NCBI RefSeq assembly: GCF_008831285.2
Contig: NC_045141.1
Span: 19,960,848-20,024,847 of the forward strand
Source: Nymphaea colorata
Taxonomy: Eukaryota > Streptophyta > Magnoliopsida > Nymphaeales > Nymphaeaceae
DNA length: 64,000 bases
Direction of reading: 5' to 3'
Position 1 is the stretch's first letter. Each line of letters opens with the position of its first letter. Positions 52,274-64,000 of this stretch are shown here, one piece after another. The position numbers and the translations under genes are program-made. The notes beneath the pieces were generated by a model that ran no database searches, was not told where the DNA came from, and was given only the letters and a program-made list of their open reading frames with translations.

Positions 52274-53248
52274 CTAATTAAGTGGGCCGGAAGAGAGATC
52301 AATCCCAAAGAGCTTCACCGACTGATCAGGCCTCGGCAGTACCAATGGATGGACCACCGGCGACGGCGGTCGCCTGGTGGCAGAGCAATGTCGGCAGCCA
52401 TCCTCCTGCTCGACCATGGCGTCGTCATCACTGTGCTTCCAGCCAATGTAGTTCAGCTGTTCAGGCCCTGCAGACCTCGAAAAGATTACTACGTCCCCAA
52501 CCTGGAGTCCCTTCTCCATGACGAAACGACGCCACCCTCTGGTCAAGACATAGCACTGGCTGCTGGCCCAATAGGAGTACTTGAACCTCCAGATCTTACC
52601 CACCTCATCCTCGAAGTTGAGCACCACGCCCTCGCCCGCGTCGATGGGGAAGAACCTCTCCGCGTGGTGCTTCGGGATCACCAGCCTGTTCAGCTTCCCT
52701 ATGTCGCTAGGGGTCAGTACCTTGTCGAAGATCTCCTTCATCACCGTGGCTCCGGCCGCCAACGACGCCCGCTTCGCCCATGCCGACGAGGCCGCCGCGC
52801 TGCCGTCCTTCCTTGCCGTCGACAGCTCATCGTGGTAGACGTTCCTCCTGAGCATGTCCACAATCTCATCCTTGGAGTGGGCTTCCAGGAAGCGGGCCTG
52901 GTGCGGGTCCTCCCAGGCCGCGCTGAAGTTGGTGATGGCTTCCCTGCCTCTGAACTTGAGCGCGGCCACGTCGTAGGCCACGGCCGCCTCCAGCTCCGTC
53001 CGGAAGGTTCCCAGCCACACCCGCAAGTGCTTCTCGTATATCTGAGCTCCCCATTTGCGGTTTCGTTGAGGTACCACTCCCTTGTATCTAGAAGATGGAA
53101 GTTTCTTGCCTCTTTCGTTATCCTCCCCGTCCCCCTCCTCCTCATCCGGCGGCGCCATAGGCAGTGCTAAAAGCGTGCCTTTCTGAGTACTGCTCTGCCA
53201 GGGGTCTTCCTCCCAACGGTGTCCCCCGCCGTCGGCATAGCTATCCAT
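52274..53248 (-). CDS. RAV: RAV-type AP2/B3 transcription factor
   Basis: A plant-specific nuclear regulator; RAV/TEMPRANILLO proteins bind CAACA through AP2 and CACCTG through B3 and usually repress growth, flowering or stress genes. The 324-aa protein has no intron, as is usual for RAV genes. The AP2 domain is at residues 54-109 ([40 protein letters not shown]). The B3 domain spans about 169-275 ([50 protein letters not shown]). The C-terminal VKLFGIDL (311-318) matches the R/KLFG(V/I) repression motif typical of the family, so a repressor role is expected. The start ATG (53248-53246) gives MDSYADGGG, and the whole frame is GC-rich. The subgroup (RAV1 or TEM) cannot be settled. Confidence 0.94.
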   Translation of the reverse strand: MDSYADGGGHRWEEDPWQSSTQKGTLLALPMAPPDEEEGDGEDNERGKKLPSSRYKGVVPQRNRKWGAQIYEKHLRVWLGTFRTELEAAVAYDVAALKFRGREAITNFSAAWEDPHQARFLEAHSKDEIVDMLRRNVYHDELSTARKDGSAAASSAWAKRASLAAGATVMKEIFDKVLTPSDIGKLNRLVIPKHHAERFFPIDAGEGVVLNFEDEVGKIWRFKYSYWASSQCYVLTRGWRRFVMEKGLQVGDVVIFSRSAGPEQLNYIGWKHSDDDAMVEQEDGCRHCSATRRPPSPVVHPLVLPRPDQSVKLFGIDLSSGPLN

Positions 53249-53420
53249 GCTGAAAGGAGTGGACTTACTGGAAGTGGTATGTACGTAGGTTGTGTTGTCG
53301 CCGAGCTCTTTGCATAAATGGTGGAATCATAGGTACAGGACTGAAAGATTGTAGTACATTTTTGCTTTGGTAAAAACACAAGTAAAAGTTATCAAGCTTC
53401 CAAAGTCGGTTGCCCCATCT

Positions 53421-53429
53421 CTATATATG
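53421..53429 (-). promoter_or_regulatory. TATA box of the RAV gene
   Basis: On the minus strand the sequence reads ACATATATAG, with a TATATA core about 175 bp upstream of the start codon. This predicts a leader of roughly 145 nt. A (CT)n run (GA on the coding strand) lies just upstream at 53,461-53,482. Confidence 0.5.
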
Positions 53430-53482
53430 TAGTAGCTTCCTGTATTTCTCATTTTTCACGCCTCTCTCTCTCTCTCTCTCTC

Positions 53483-55430
53483 TTTAGCGTTCTGTGGTGT
53501 CAACTGTATTTCGTCCACTTGCCCCTTTCTCTGCCCCACTTGTCCCTTTGGATCTGCCGTATGTTTTGTGTTTGTTATTGTAATCGAAGACTTCTTATCT
53601 CCAAATTTTAGTATTTATTCCTATTTTATCGACCCTCTCAACTTTAGAGTGTCCCTTATTACTTGTTGGCTGTGTGCATCAGATGTTCTTGAAAGTTTGT
53701 TTGTTAAAACTAATGAATGTTTTTAGCTAACGGAAAACATCCGCCAGATTCAGAGGTGAAAATGGAGAGGGTTTGCATTTTTTATTATGATTGGCATAAG
53801 AAAATAACTCACTTAATTTTGTCATTCAATTAGACCACTTCGGACAAGGATTTTGGTAAATAATTTATGAAATTTTAATGCATCCATATGTTGTTCAGAT
53901 TCAACAATAGAACAGCTATAGATAGCGTTTCTCCATGTTCCTAAGGAAGGTGCATCCCAGGAAGGGCATTACTAAATCAATGCGGGAAAATGCATCCGCC
54001 CACATCCCACCCTCGTTTCAGGGCCCCGCAAAGAATTTGCACTAAGGTTTTTACTTCTCACATTTAAATTGGCAGTTAGACTCTGTTCTTCTGGTAGCAC
54101 GTTACTGACCACCAATCTTTACATTAGCGATGCAGAATGGATTGTTGATCATATTGAGACCAAACTTTAAATGATTCACACTTTTGCAGTAAATTAAATT
54201 TGGTAGATTAACAATTAAAAAAATTCGTAGTTATTTTTTTGGGAAAGCATACCCAAAAAAAGTTGCTGGAAATAACTAATTAAAGACATTGCTATTAGTA
54301 GAGATCAGGTCACAAACAGCTTCATCTGTTTATACTTTCAAAACCTTTCATCCGAGCTGCCATCAACTAATCAGCAATCTTAGTTCTGTGACCATTTGAT
54401 TTCAATTCAAAGAACTGTCAATCAGCCTAGCATTATTGCGTCCAATCCAAATTGGTAGAGGAAGCAGGCGGTAAAAGATTCAGCAAGTTTTTCTGCCACC
54501 TTTTCAAATTGATGGTGCTGTTGGACCCACCAGCAGGTTGGCTGCCCTCACACGCTTCTACACTTTATTGTCTGGCTCAGTTCATCACTAGATACCATTC
54601 GTCCAATGTGTGTCTACAGATCTATAGAGCGAGAGAGAGAGAGGTAAGGCATGATCATAGACGGCCGACAGGTATCCATCAAGTTGTGGATTAATGTGAT
54701 TGCTCCGGCAGCTCGAGAAAAACTTTGCTCGGCTTCTTCCTATTTCCTATTTGATCTCTACTTGCAATTGAATGAAATAAAGAGAGATAGACTAATTAAG
54801 CAATTAGATTACAGAAACTTAGAATTTAATTTTTATCCATGTATATATGTCATCTATAGACAAGATTTATTGACTACTCAAAGTGCATGAGATCTATAAT
54901 GGCTGTAAAAGACCACGATTTCGTTTCTGAAGAAAAAAAAAAGACTCTGAAACGTCACCATTATGGGTCCCAACTTTTCCAGAAGATCAGATGTCACCGA
55001 AGAGACAATATCCCCAGAATATCATAAGCCTAAAAGATTATGAACCACTCCCAAAAGCTGCGATTGAGCTTGGTTGAAGTTTCCGGTCTGTTGAACATGA
55101 AAGGCACCAAACAAGTCAAGGACCAAACGAGGGCAAGTCACGTTGATGAGCAGGACAAGTCATGAATTAGAGTTTGGCCAGCGATAAGAACAGGCCAAGG
55201 TTGACCAATTGGTATCATTTAATAAACTAATATACCACATACTTTCTTTGCTCCGTTCGAAGGAAGAGAGAAGGGAACAGCCCATTCCAAAATGACTGAA
55301 TAACACCCCTTAGTCCAGCTCTAAAGGACTGTCAAGAGATTAGTGAAAGAGAGAGAAAGCAACTTGCCCAATGACCTAACGCCCACCCACAGACTGATGG
55401 CAAGCCTTCAACCTGCCCATAAATCCAAGT
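53483..55430. other. intergenic, no gene seen
   Basis: AT-rich sequence with a few short frames of no recognised type. Confidence 0.35.
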
Positions 55431-55600
55431 AACTAGAGAAAGAAAGAGAGAGGTGAAATGCCCATCAATCCAAGCAGCTAGAGAGAGAGAGAGAAAGAGG
55501 GAGTTGAAATGCAATGTAGCTAGAGAGAGAAAGACAGAGGTGAAATGCCCATCAATCCAATAGCTAGAGAGAGAAAGAGAGAGGTGAAAGGAAGGAGAAG
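55431..55600. repeat. degenerate minisatellite, four copies of about 44 bp
   Basis: Units start CTAGAGA(G/A)AGA near 55,432, 55,478, 55,521 and 55,564. They share GAGAGAGGTGAAATGCCCAT and CAATCCAA, with the second copy the most diverged. No coding function is likely. Confidence 0.7.
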
Positions 55601-55656
55601 GGAGCGCAACCACAACCTTTGTGTTTAATCCAAAGGACATCACCCTCAATCTCTCG

Positions 55657-55760
55657 CTTTAATACCGACCAATATGTAACACCCACGGGATCAAACTTGA
55701 GATGTGTTGTTGATTCATTTTAGGTCTAATCAGCTACGCTACAGGCCTTGACTACTTTAA
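55657..55760 (-). repeat. tRNA-like SINE fragment
   Basis: On the minus strand an A-box-like TAGCGTAGCTGATTAG is followed about 40 nt later by AGTTTGATCCCGTGGG, close to a tRNA B-box (GGTTCGANNCC). The spacing suits an internal RNA polymerase III promoter. It resembles the 20.5-kb copies in the A-box part. No full tRNA fold was seen, so a SINE head or tRNA-derived relic is most likely. Confidence 0.4.
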
Positions 55761-56945
55761 GAAAGAGGGACAGAGAGAGATCAATTTCTTATCATGGTCT
55801 TTAATTAGCATATTTACAAAGCCAAACTTGCCTTTTAATATATCTTTCTAGTTGATGCTGATCCTTTGTTTTTACTCCTCCATTTTAAGCTCGGCACTGC
55901 TGGTGACTCGATCTGGGCATGTAGGTGCACCCAAATTGGGTCTCAGATCAGATGGGGTCTGAGAACTCTTATGACATATGACAACCCACTCGGAGACTGT
56001 TTCATGGATGCCTATTGTGGGAGATTCTTTGTCTTCCCATTCATACCTCTGTGCACGCAACAAAGGAGGTAGACGCATTTTCGAAACTTTTTTACGAAGT
56101 AACGGACACTTTAGACTTTGTCAGATTCCTTATTTACCTTTTCAAAAGTTTCTTTTTGTATTTCAATGAAGGCATCCTGGTCCTGCATACAAATTTTCAT
56201 GCACAAGAGTGTGCATGATTTTGCTACTGTTGGAGATCGATTTGATGGAACCTTGGAGGGGATCGGAGCCCATCGGTTTGCGGCATCGCCGTCCAACAGT
56301 TTTTCTGTGGTATAACTCAAATGATCTGCCATAGAATGGACCTGAATTAGCTATAGTGTGGTGCGCATTTGAGTGTACACGACACCTGGATACCAACCAG
56401 TTGAGTGGCTTAGATTGTTGGATGATCGACCTCAAAACCAACCTTGAACTTGATCAAATTAGAAATCTTACTACTTTTTGAAGTCATTCTTAAACTTTTT
56501 TTTATCTTGATACAAGATTTTCCTTGAAGAAAGAAAAAAATGTCTTGAGTTACATGTGGACAGCATTAGGGAGTTTAACTATTCAGTGCATATCTGACCG
56601 AGGGCTGTGTGTTAAGGACTGATTGCAGCGCCACATATGTGTTCTTATTCACCTACAACAAACCACACAAGTCCTTTTTTTCCTTTCTTTTTCTTGTTCG
56701 GGTCACCGCCCCTTCTTTTTGTGGCCCTTCTTTTCAAGGGGCAGTGGGAGGGGGCGGGGGTGGCTGAACATGGAACTACTTGATTCATTTGTGAACCTGC
56801 AAGCCAGAAAGCAACCGGACCACACCATTTTCACAATTAAATACAAGCTGGTGTGGTCCAATATAGCGATTGCGCCATCGAGTGGGTTGAATATTGATTC
56901 CTTCTGCCTTTTGCTTTTGTTTTTTGAAGCTATGTTACCATAGTG
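55761..56945. other. intergenic, no gene seen
   Basis: Several short overlapping frames on both strands near 56,000-56,440, none recognisable. Confidence 0.35.
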
Positions 56946-57060
56946 CAGGGTGCGGGTGTTGGTGTCATGCGAGTGCCAGAACGGCACATCCCATAAAATT
57001 TAGGTGCAGTAGTGCGGTGAGAATATTTTATTATTATTATTATTAATTTTATTATAGATA
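56946..57060. mobile_element. fragment of the TIR element family seen at 34709
   Basis: GGGTGCGGGTG, then ATAAAATTTAGGTGCAGTAGTGCGGTGAGAATATT and a (TTA)n run, match the reverse complement of the right arm of the element at 34709 (about 37,140 back to 37,076 and on, across the nested insertion, to about 35,750). The far end was not identified. It preserves the sequence without the nested hAT insertion. Confidence 0.6.
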
Positions 57061-60000
57061 ACAAAATAAACATACTATTACAATTTAGTTATTTATGTAT
57101 ATAACATACTTGAATAATTATATTATATAAAAAAATATCAAAAGAACATTTATTATATAAGTAATTTAATAATATGACATCCTAACTGAGCTCGGGTGTG
57201 AGTTGAAGCCCACCCATAGTGGGCACCGAACTTGATGGGGACTCCAAAATAAAAGAGTCCCATGATTTATTTTTGAAGTCTCTAAACTTGACTTTTAACA
57301 ACGAACAACGAGGGTGAATGACAGTAAATTTTATTCTACCTTTCCTCTTCAGTTTCAAACTTTCAAGTGACAAATGTGGTGCATGTATCCGCTGAAAATA
57401 TCTTAAATAAAAAGAGTCGTGTCTGTTGTTTGTTTGGGAACGCTTTTACTTCAAAAGCATGGCAACGGCCGGGACATGGTTGTGCTTTCCATTGTGGTTC
57501 CATTAATGGCAGATTGATGAAGGAGATAAATGAGCTGGGGCCGGTAAAGTTGAATGGTATCCGAGATAAAACTATCAAAATGAAGAAAGAAGAGCTTCAC
57601 GAGCAGCAGGAGGAGTACGTCAGAGTGGGAGATAGCGCTGCCAGGACAAGGCCCGTCTAGTGCGGTTAAAAAGAGGCGTCTGAGCAATGAGGTATCAAAT
57701 ACATGACCAGACGCAACCAATGATTCATCTTAAATGGTTGTGTGTGTGTGCTTGCCTTCAACTGGCAGCGTCATGCAGATAAGTGTGCTTTCAATTGTGT
57801 GGTGACCATCACTCTGCTAGCTGCCTGTCCACGGGCGCCGCTGAACTAGCTGCCTGCTTACGACTACCACCTCTCTCCCATAGGAGGAAAGCTTTAGGCT
57901 TTGATCTTCGTGCAGTGGCAGTTGATAATCATGCAAGCAAGTGCATCGCCACGCCGTTCATCGTTTCCTTGATGAACAACATTGGTAGATGCACAATGGC
58001 ACCGTCCCCATCATTTACTGACGTAATTAATATCTGAGACACATAGAGATATACAATTAGCTCTTTATTTTACGTGTTGGCGCCCCTCAGACCCTTCTTT
58101 TCTTTTGAAGGGTCTGCCTCAGCCAGATATTTGTGGCTCCACCACTGACCAACAGTAGCAAGTTGGATGTTTTATGTGTGTTAAGAAACTGGCAGCGCTT
58201 CAATTATCCTTAAAGAGTATATACACGTCAACATGATTCTCACTTGAACCACAAGGATGCCTTCACTAGAATTTAGTTGTTATGAATCATGCTTTAGTAT
58301 GAATAACGTTTTTCTGAAAATGTCAACCAACTTGAGCTTCTAAGATGGATCATACTTCTTGATGATATATGAGCTTTTGTTTCCTCATTTCAGAGAGCAT
58401 CAAAATGGTTGACTGCACGCAATATTATATCTAGCCATAAATTGATAATTTACAAGCAAAAAAATGCAAACAAACCTGACGAAGGAATGTGTTCCCAATC
58501 TGTCTCGGTCATAACCAGTTACTTCTGTATACAAAGGAGTAGCCCCGTTAGCCTTCATATTTAGATAACCCCCAAAAAGAAAGTCACAATCAGCTGCTTG
58601 CTCGGCTCAATAGTTTGTGCGGTAGCTAATCTCAGAACTGGTTGGCTTGGTAATTAGATGAGGTTTGCAGCAACTTAATATGCGGGTGGCGGGTTCCATC
58701 CGGTACTACGTCCTAAGCTCATGAAGACATTTATCTGATGCCCAATTCAATTCAATGACTAGATCGTCTCCCTATTTGGTCTTTCCTTCCAATGATAGTT
58801 TCTGTACACAATAGCTACTGGCCAATTGGAGTTACTGTAAATATTTGAGACCTTGCCTTTTTTAGATGAATAGGACTCGAATAAAGTTTCACCCTGTTGA
58901 ATGTACAACCAATAATGAGAGAATTTCAACTTGAAGGGGGGAAAAATAGTGCAACTCCGTGGTGAAAAGAAGATACGAAATAATGCATACGGCAGTTCTG
59001 TTCCTCTGCTTACCTTTTTCTTTTATTGTTTTTGGGTGTGTGTATGAATGGTGTGCATCCCGGCCGTTGCATCAAAGTTATCAAGAGAGAGAATATCGGC
59101 GTTTTATGTTGCGATCGACAGCAATGAGGAGGTAGAGGGGACCTGCTTGTTTTCGTCTGAAACTGCTGGGGCCTTCAAGGACGACTGAGCTGAACAATGT
59201 AGTGTCCTGAACGGGACCAACTGGAGCTCCATCCATGGAGATGCATGAACTGTGTGGCCCCAACTACTGGAGACGTTTCAGGACGTGTACAAGTCAATCT
59301 ACGTCAGGACACCTTTTGTGTTTCTTTCCTGGGCGAAAAGACCCACAATGCCACAGTACAATACTACTGCTAAGGCACAAACCACGAACATTTAATTCTT
59401 ATCAAAGCATACAGTCCTGCTGCTTCAATTAAGTACGGACCGTGGCAGCATCACCAATGCGCTAAAACCTTCAACCTGTTATTTTATATATACAGGCCTG
59501 TGCATTGTACACAGGCTTCTATGCATATCACCCAATGCAAGTGGAGTCAGTTGGGATGCCTTAAAATGTTGTGCACTAGTGCATGTAACTCGAGAAGGGT
59601 ATTGTAAAATAATATCTGCCTTGCCTCAGTTCTGGTAAGCCTGTAAAGTATGATCATGCGCCTCAAGGGCATTGGATAGCTGGTCGGAGCTTTTAGTTCA
59701 TTTTTTATAAGTACTATACCTCTCCATCTTAAGTGGTAGTGGTAAGACATTGAATATTGAAATAGATTTAGAACCCCAGAGGCAAATGAGAAGGGGGCTT
59801 TTGGGCTACTTTTCAGGTCATTGGGTTGATAATTTCTTGCTCATAAAAAATGATTATGCAGACCTCCCCTCAGCCTTCCCCTTGCTCTCAAGGTGCAAGA
59901 CTGTGTCCGTGCTTATTATAAAGCCACCGATGTAAATGTCGCCTAGTACACTAGTTTCATCCGCTTTCAACAAAGAGAATGTAACTCGCATGTTATTCAA

Positions 60001-63000
60001 ATTAGTGACCCACAACAGCCTAACCATTGTCCAGGCCATTATGCCACCCACCCTTGGGCAGATAATACCGACCTCAGTTGTGATCCATCTTCTCCATAGC
60101 AAGTGACTCTTGTAGAGGGTGAACTAAAAACGTCAGCTTTTGACAAAGACCGGCAACTGGGAAATACTTCAATGGCATGTGGTGGGACACGATAATAAAG
60201 GAAACCCAGAGAGAAAATTTAACGTGGGATAGGTTCTAGGAGAAAAGAGATCTTACTACATCCACACAGAGAAGAGAGGTTACCGATCGGATCCAAGAAG
60301 TGTAACAACTCGACCTACTCTTGGGCTTGGGCTACTCATTCGATGGATTTAAACATGTCTCCTAGTAATTTAGGCTCTAACCCCAAAAAAATAAAATCAG
60401 AACAATCATCTCATTATTGACTCCTCTTTATAAGCCCCCTCACAATCTTGAAGATGAGACTAAATTTATAGTGTGCTACAAGAAGCATGCACCAATTTAA
60501 GGGAAAAAATGAAAAAGAGTAATCTTCATGACAAGATGAGACTTCATGGAAATTTAGCTCTGTGCCGCCAGTTTTCTCATTAATTGATTTATCATCTGCA
60601 TATGGTAAGAAGATCTCTTATGCCCTACGCTTCGGACATCTTGTCATGGATAAGGAGATCTCATCCTTTTTACTGATTTCTACTTTGACATGAGAACATA
60701 CTATTTGTTTTCCTGACAGAAACATTAATATTTATTTATGCCCAAATGCTTGAGCTTTGACATCTTTCACTGTATTCTTCATCGGATCGATTCCTTTATG
60801 ACTTCGGATGAAACTGGGCATTTAACCTGGCACCCAGTTCAGCTCCTTCTTCAGTACTGTACATGATGTCTCCTTAGCATGGTTGCTTTTTCCTTATATG
60901 AGCTGGTGTTTTACCGTCATCTAAGCATCCAAGGCACTAGCCTCTACGGATCAGATGTTTGATGGGGGCAGGAAGAAAAACTTTTTTCAGGTGTATTTTT
61001 TAAAGTACAAAAGTTTACTTTCACTTTGCACCTTAATTGACAACAACAAACGTCACACAAGAAGGGTTTAAGAAACTTTCTTCTAGTTCAACAACGAAAT
61101 GAAGTCTACATGAGTTTCCCTTCTTTATTCTCTCAGCAAAATTTTAGATTAGTTCAGACGAAAAAATTAACCTCCCAACATGCATGCAGAACAACTTCTT
61201 CTTCCTTGGGCCTAGCAACTGCTCCCATGGTAGTAAAGATTGATGTCTGCAGTAAAACAAAATCCTCGTCTTGGCAATGTTTCACCAAGGAGACGTACAC
61301 AGATCAGATGAACAATCAGTGCGTTCAGTCCCTTCTGTATCTCTCAAAACAGTCAGACCATAAGACAGGAGATTGATCAGTCTATCCGGAGCCCAACCAC
61401 CCTTACAAACAAGTCACTTTTATCATCAATCAGGGCCAACCTTGTGTCTTGGTTTACTGATAGAATGAGCTAGTTTTCTTCAAAACTCCATCAATCACCT
61501 TCTTATAAGCATGCATAGTTTGAACTTATATTACAGATTAAGGCTGCGTGCTGCCTCTATATACCAAAGTACTTGTTTAACCACCAATTTGGTCTGACCT
61601 AGCTAAGACCACTGTACATTAGTTTACTGATAGAATGGGCTAGTTTTCCTTGTTTGATGATTGAATTATTAGTTCCAAAAGAAAACTATGCACCAGTCAG
61701 CTTCTAAGAGTTGGTATATATGTTCCCCAATTCGAGTTCAAGTGGGGAACTAGAGCTGTATAATTGTACTTTATATTAATGTATTAAGACTGTGGTGGTA
61801 CATTTACGATGCCAAAATATTTTTAATATGGGCACGATTCCCACATTACATCGGTGAACTGATACCCAGACAAGACTCATTTAGAAAATCGACAGATCAA
61901 TGGGGTATACTATGCTGGTGCTCCCCGCCGTAGTACTCCGGTCCTACCTTCTCACATTTATCACGATGCTAGTTAAATCAGTTTGAAGAAAATTTGATTT
62001 TGAAATCAAATCGGTCAAGCAGCCGGTATAGCGGATGTAGGTGTGAACTGGGTGTGTTTGACTACCTTGGGTCTTCGATCTAAATTAAGTGATCTAAGCT
62101 CTTAGGATTTTATATCTGATCCTTGGATCTTATGCCGTTGATTTCTAAAAATGATCATCTGAATCATATGTTTGCAAGATGCGAAGATTACACTTTAGAA
62201 TTGTAAAACTTGATCTCAAGTTAGACACCCATCATCTAGACTCAAAAATCCATGAATTTAAGACATAGATAGTGATAACGATAAACCAAATATTAATTGT
62301 TTGCTAGAACGTCCCCTTGGTAAAATTAATCAGACCCTCATCAAATCTCCTTAAATATACATATATTGAAGTAAGAAAACTCAAAACTATTTAAAACATG
62401 ATGCATGGCACTCTTGAATCTGCAGCCACTGGATTGAAACCAATTGGATTGGAATCACCCAGCTAACATTAACTTAACCATGGATCTAGAATCTTCATTA
62501 TTATATAACGAGAAAAACCAAATTATACAAGGTCCTTGGAAAATCAGAGTAAATGTTTCAATTGAAACTTCCAAAGCAAACTGTCGGTTCATGTAGTAGG
62601 TGCAGACATGGACCTAGAACCTTCCATATTGATTTTTATCAAGAACATGGAACAGTTGGGAATTCATAGCATTAATGAATGTTTGCTATTTCTAACTCCG
62701 AGCCACATTTGACCATTATGATGCCATTAGTTCAGCAAATATACACATGGTTTGAGTGTGGAGTACTATCAAACTTGACAACTACCCCGGATGCTGACAA
62801 GCATGTTTCCTTTCTGATCTCCTCATGGGTTCGGTGACCATCGAACGCTTAAGAGTGGAGAAAAATAGAGAGTGACTTTGATGATCAGAGCTGTCAAGGT
62901 CGAGAAACAGTGAGATTAGAGCTATTGCTTCGGGAAATCAGAGATCTCAAGAAAGGAAATTGATCCTCTACTAATTTTAAAACCAAGCAAAAAACTCAGC

Positions 63001-64000
63001 TTGGACCAAACTCAAAATTTACCACATTTCTCTTCATACTTCGCCATTCTGTTAGTCTTGACCTACAGTGGTTCTTTTCCCCTTCAACCTGTACTTTGGT
63101 GCAATATTCGTATTCAAGTAATATCCCAGTGCCAGTGGTAGTGATTTCTGTAAAGAGGAAATCCGGATCAACACCTATATATGCAGTAGACAACCTAAGT
63201 TGAAATGGAATGTGGATCACTTCAATATGCAAGAGCTACCCAGTGAAAATTTTATGAATATATTGGAGTTTGTGCACCCTGAATCTTGATAGTATCATAA
63301 AATGTGAATCTGCAGACCCGATCTGAGACGTCTTTAATTTTCGAAACCACAGATTTGGGCAGTTCGACTATAGCTGGATCTATCCAATCAGAGTTTTGAA
63401 GGAACAGCCAGATGTGTGGATACAAATGCTGGACGACAAAATTCATGAATTTTATGCACGTATGAGAAAGAGGGAATTGAAACAGAGAAGCTAGTTCACT
63501 GCAGCCATGATGCTTTCCTATATATAAACTGATCAATTTACCTGCTGTTAAATTCTTTTCTTATTTGATTGATAAGCTGTGATTATGCAGACTTCTGTCA
63601 AATTATGAACATGGAAACGCACTCTAGGTATTGAAGCTCTCAACCAATGTTGAAATGTCATCTCGAAGTTCGGAAAGAGTTTAGTCTGTGGTCTATTCTT
63701 CATCTCCTAATTCGATTGCCCATGGTGAGAACACTCCGAACCTGACCTGCTGGCAGCATCATGCGGCCTTCTTTCAATTGAAAATCACATTGCTCCGTTT
63801 GGCATCAGATCGTGTGTGTGTGTGTGTGCAATTGCCTACACAAGCGCGCATGTTCCTCGACCGGAACTGGTGTATGTGTATGTTTGCCACGAAATTAAGA
63901 AGTCCAGGCCAATGCAAAGGGCAAGTACTGCTAAGGAACGAGTCAAAACTAATTGAACAAGTCATGCATGCTTAGCTAGAATCAGACTCACTACTAACGA
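57061..64000. other. long intergenic stretch, no gene seen
   Basis: No frame longer than about 100 codons and no recognised domain. Minor items: a 30-bp direct repeat (GTTTACTGATAGAATG(A/G)GC at about 61,453 and 61,623); a B-box-like GGGTTCCATCC near 58,700; (TG)n at about 63,810-63,828. Unannotated short exons or non-coding RNAs could be missed by eye. Confidence 0.4.

Noticed and set aside
52349..53170. 273-codon plus-strand frame
   Set aside because: Antisense shadow of the GC-rich RAV gene, which has unmistakable AP2 and B3 domains on the minus strand.
57367..57660. 97-codon plus-strand frame with a charged C-terminal half
   Set aside because: It resembles nothing I recognise, overlaps an opposing frame of equal length, and lies among transposon relics. 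It could be checked by transcript data but is not supported here.
63252..63536. 94-codon minus-strand frame at the right end
   Set aside because: No recognisable domain, no clear start context or splice partners, and AT content like the neighbouring intergenic DNA.

Overview
This window is nuclear DNA from a flowering plant. The evidence is split genes with plant GT-AG introns, plant-specific gene families (RAV-type AP2/B3, ERF, ZmPK1-like lectin receptor kinase, plant CDT1, TOPP-type PP1), AT-rich intergenic DNA and typical plant transposons (hAT, Tourist-like MITE, Ty1/copia). The sequence alone does not fix the species. The GC-rich first exon of the receptor kinase and the GC-rich RAV and ERF genes would suit a monocot or an early-diverging angiosperm, but this is only a hint.

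Five protein-coding genes can be supported. (1) 4677-8696, minus: CDT1, the DNA replication licensing factor, seven exons, 607 aa, with an E2F-type site just upstream. (2) 10392-12981, plus: a G-type lectin receptor-like kinase of the ZmPK1 type, two exons, 797 aa, with an apparent GC-AG intron. (3) 27585-28271, plus: an ERF1-like (group IX) AP2/ERF transcription factor, 228 aa, no intron. (4) 38393-41577, minus: a PP1-type serine/threonine phosphatase catalytic subunit, three exons, about 348 aa with an uncertain C-terminus. (5) 52274-53248, minus: a RAV-type AP2+B3 transcription factor, 324 aa, no intron. They do not form a visible pathway cluster. CDT1 and PP1 are housekeeping cell-cycle genes; the kinase, ERF and RAV genes are typical signalling and stress genes.

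The rest is transposon and repeat territory. Three elements with 8-bp target-site duplications and GGGC-rich ends belong to the hAT type (2323-2688, 9158-10006, 35789-37075). The third sits inside another terminal-inverted-repeat element (34709-37148) and carries a short fragment that looks like a captured host gene. A decayed Ty1/copia retrotransposon with two 496-bp LTRs covers 44353-49484. A Tourist-like MITE with TTA target duplications lies at 21614-21771. A non-coding segment is duplicated about 5.5 kb apart (about 16.46-18.26 kb and 22.29-23.60 kb), and one copy gained a tandem repeat. tRNA-like (SINE-type) repeats occur near 20.5-20.74 kb and 55.66-55.76 kb. Several long (TA)n tracts are present. 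The last 10.6 kb (53.4-64 kb) and most of 28.4-34.7 kb show no gene I can support.

I found no evidence of a new biological system. The most informative items are the nested, gene-fragment-carrying hAT element with a related empty site elsewhere in the window, the GC-AG intron, and the non-coding segmental duplication.
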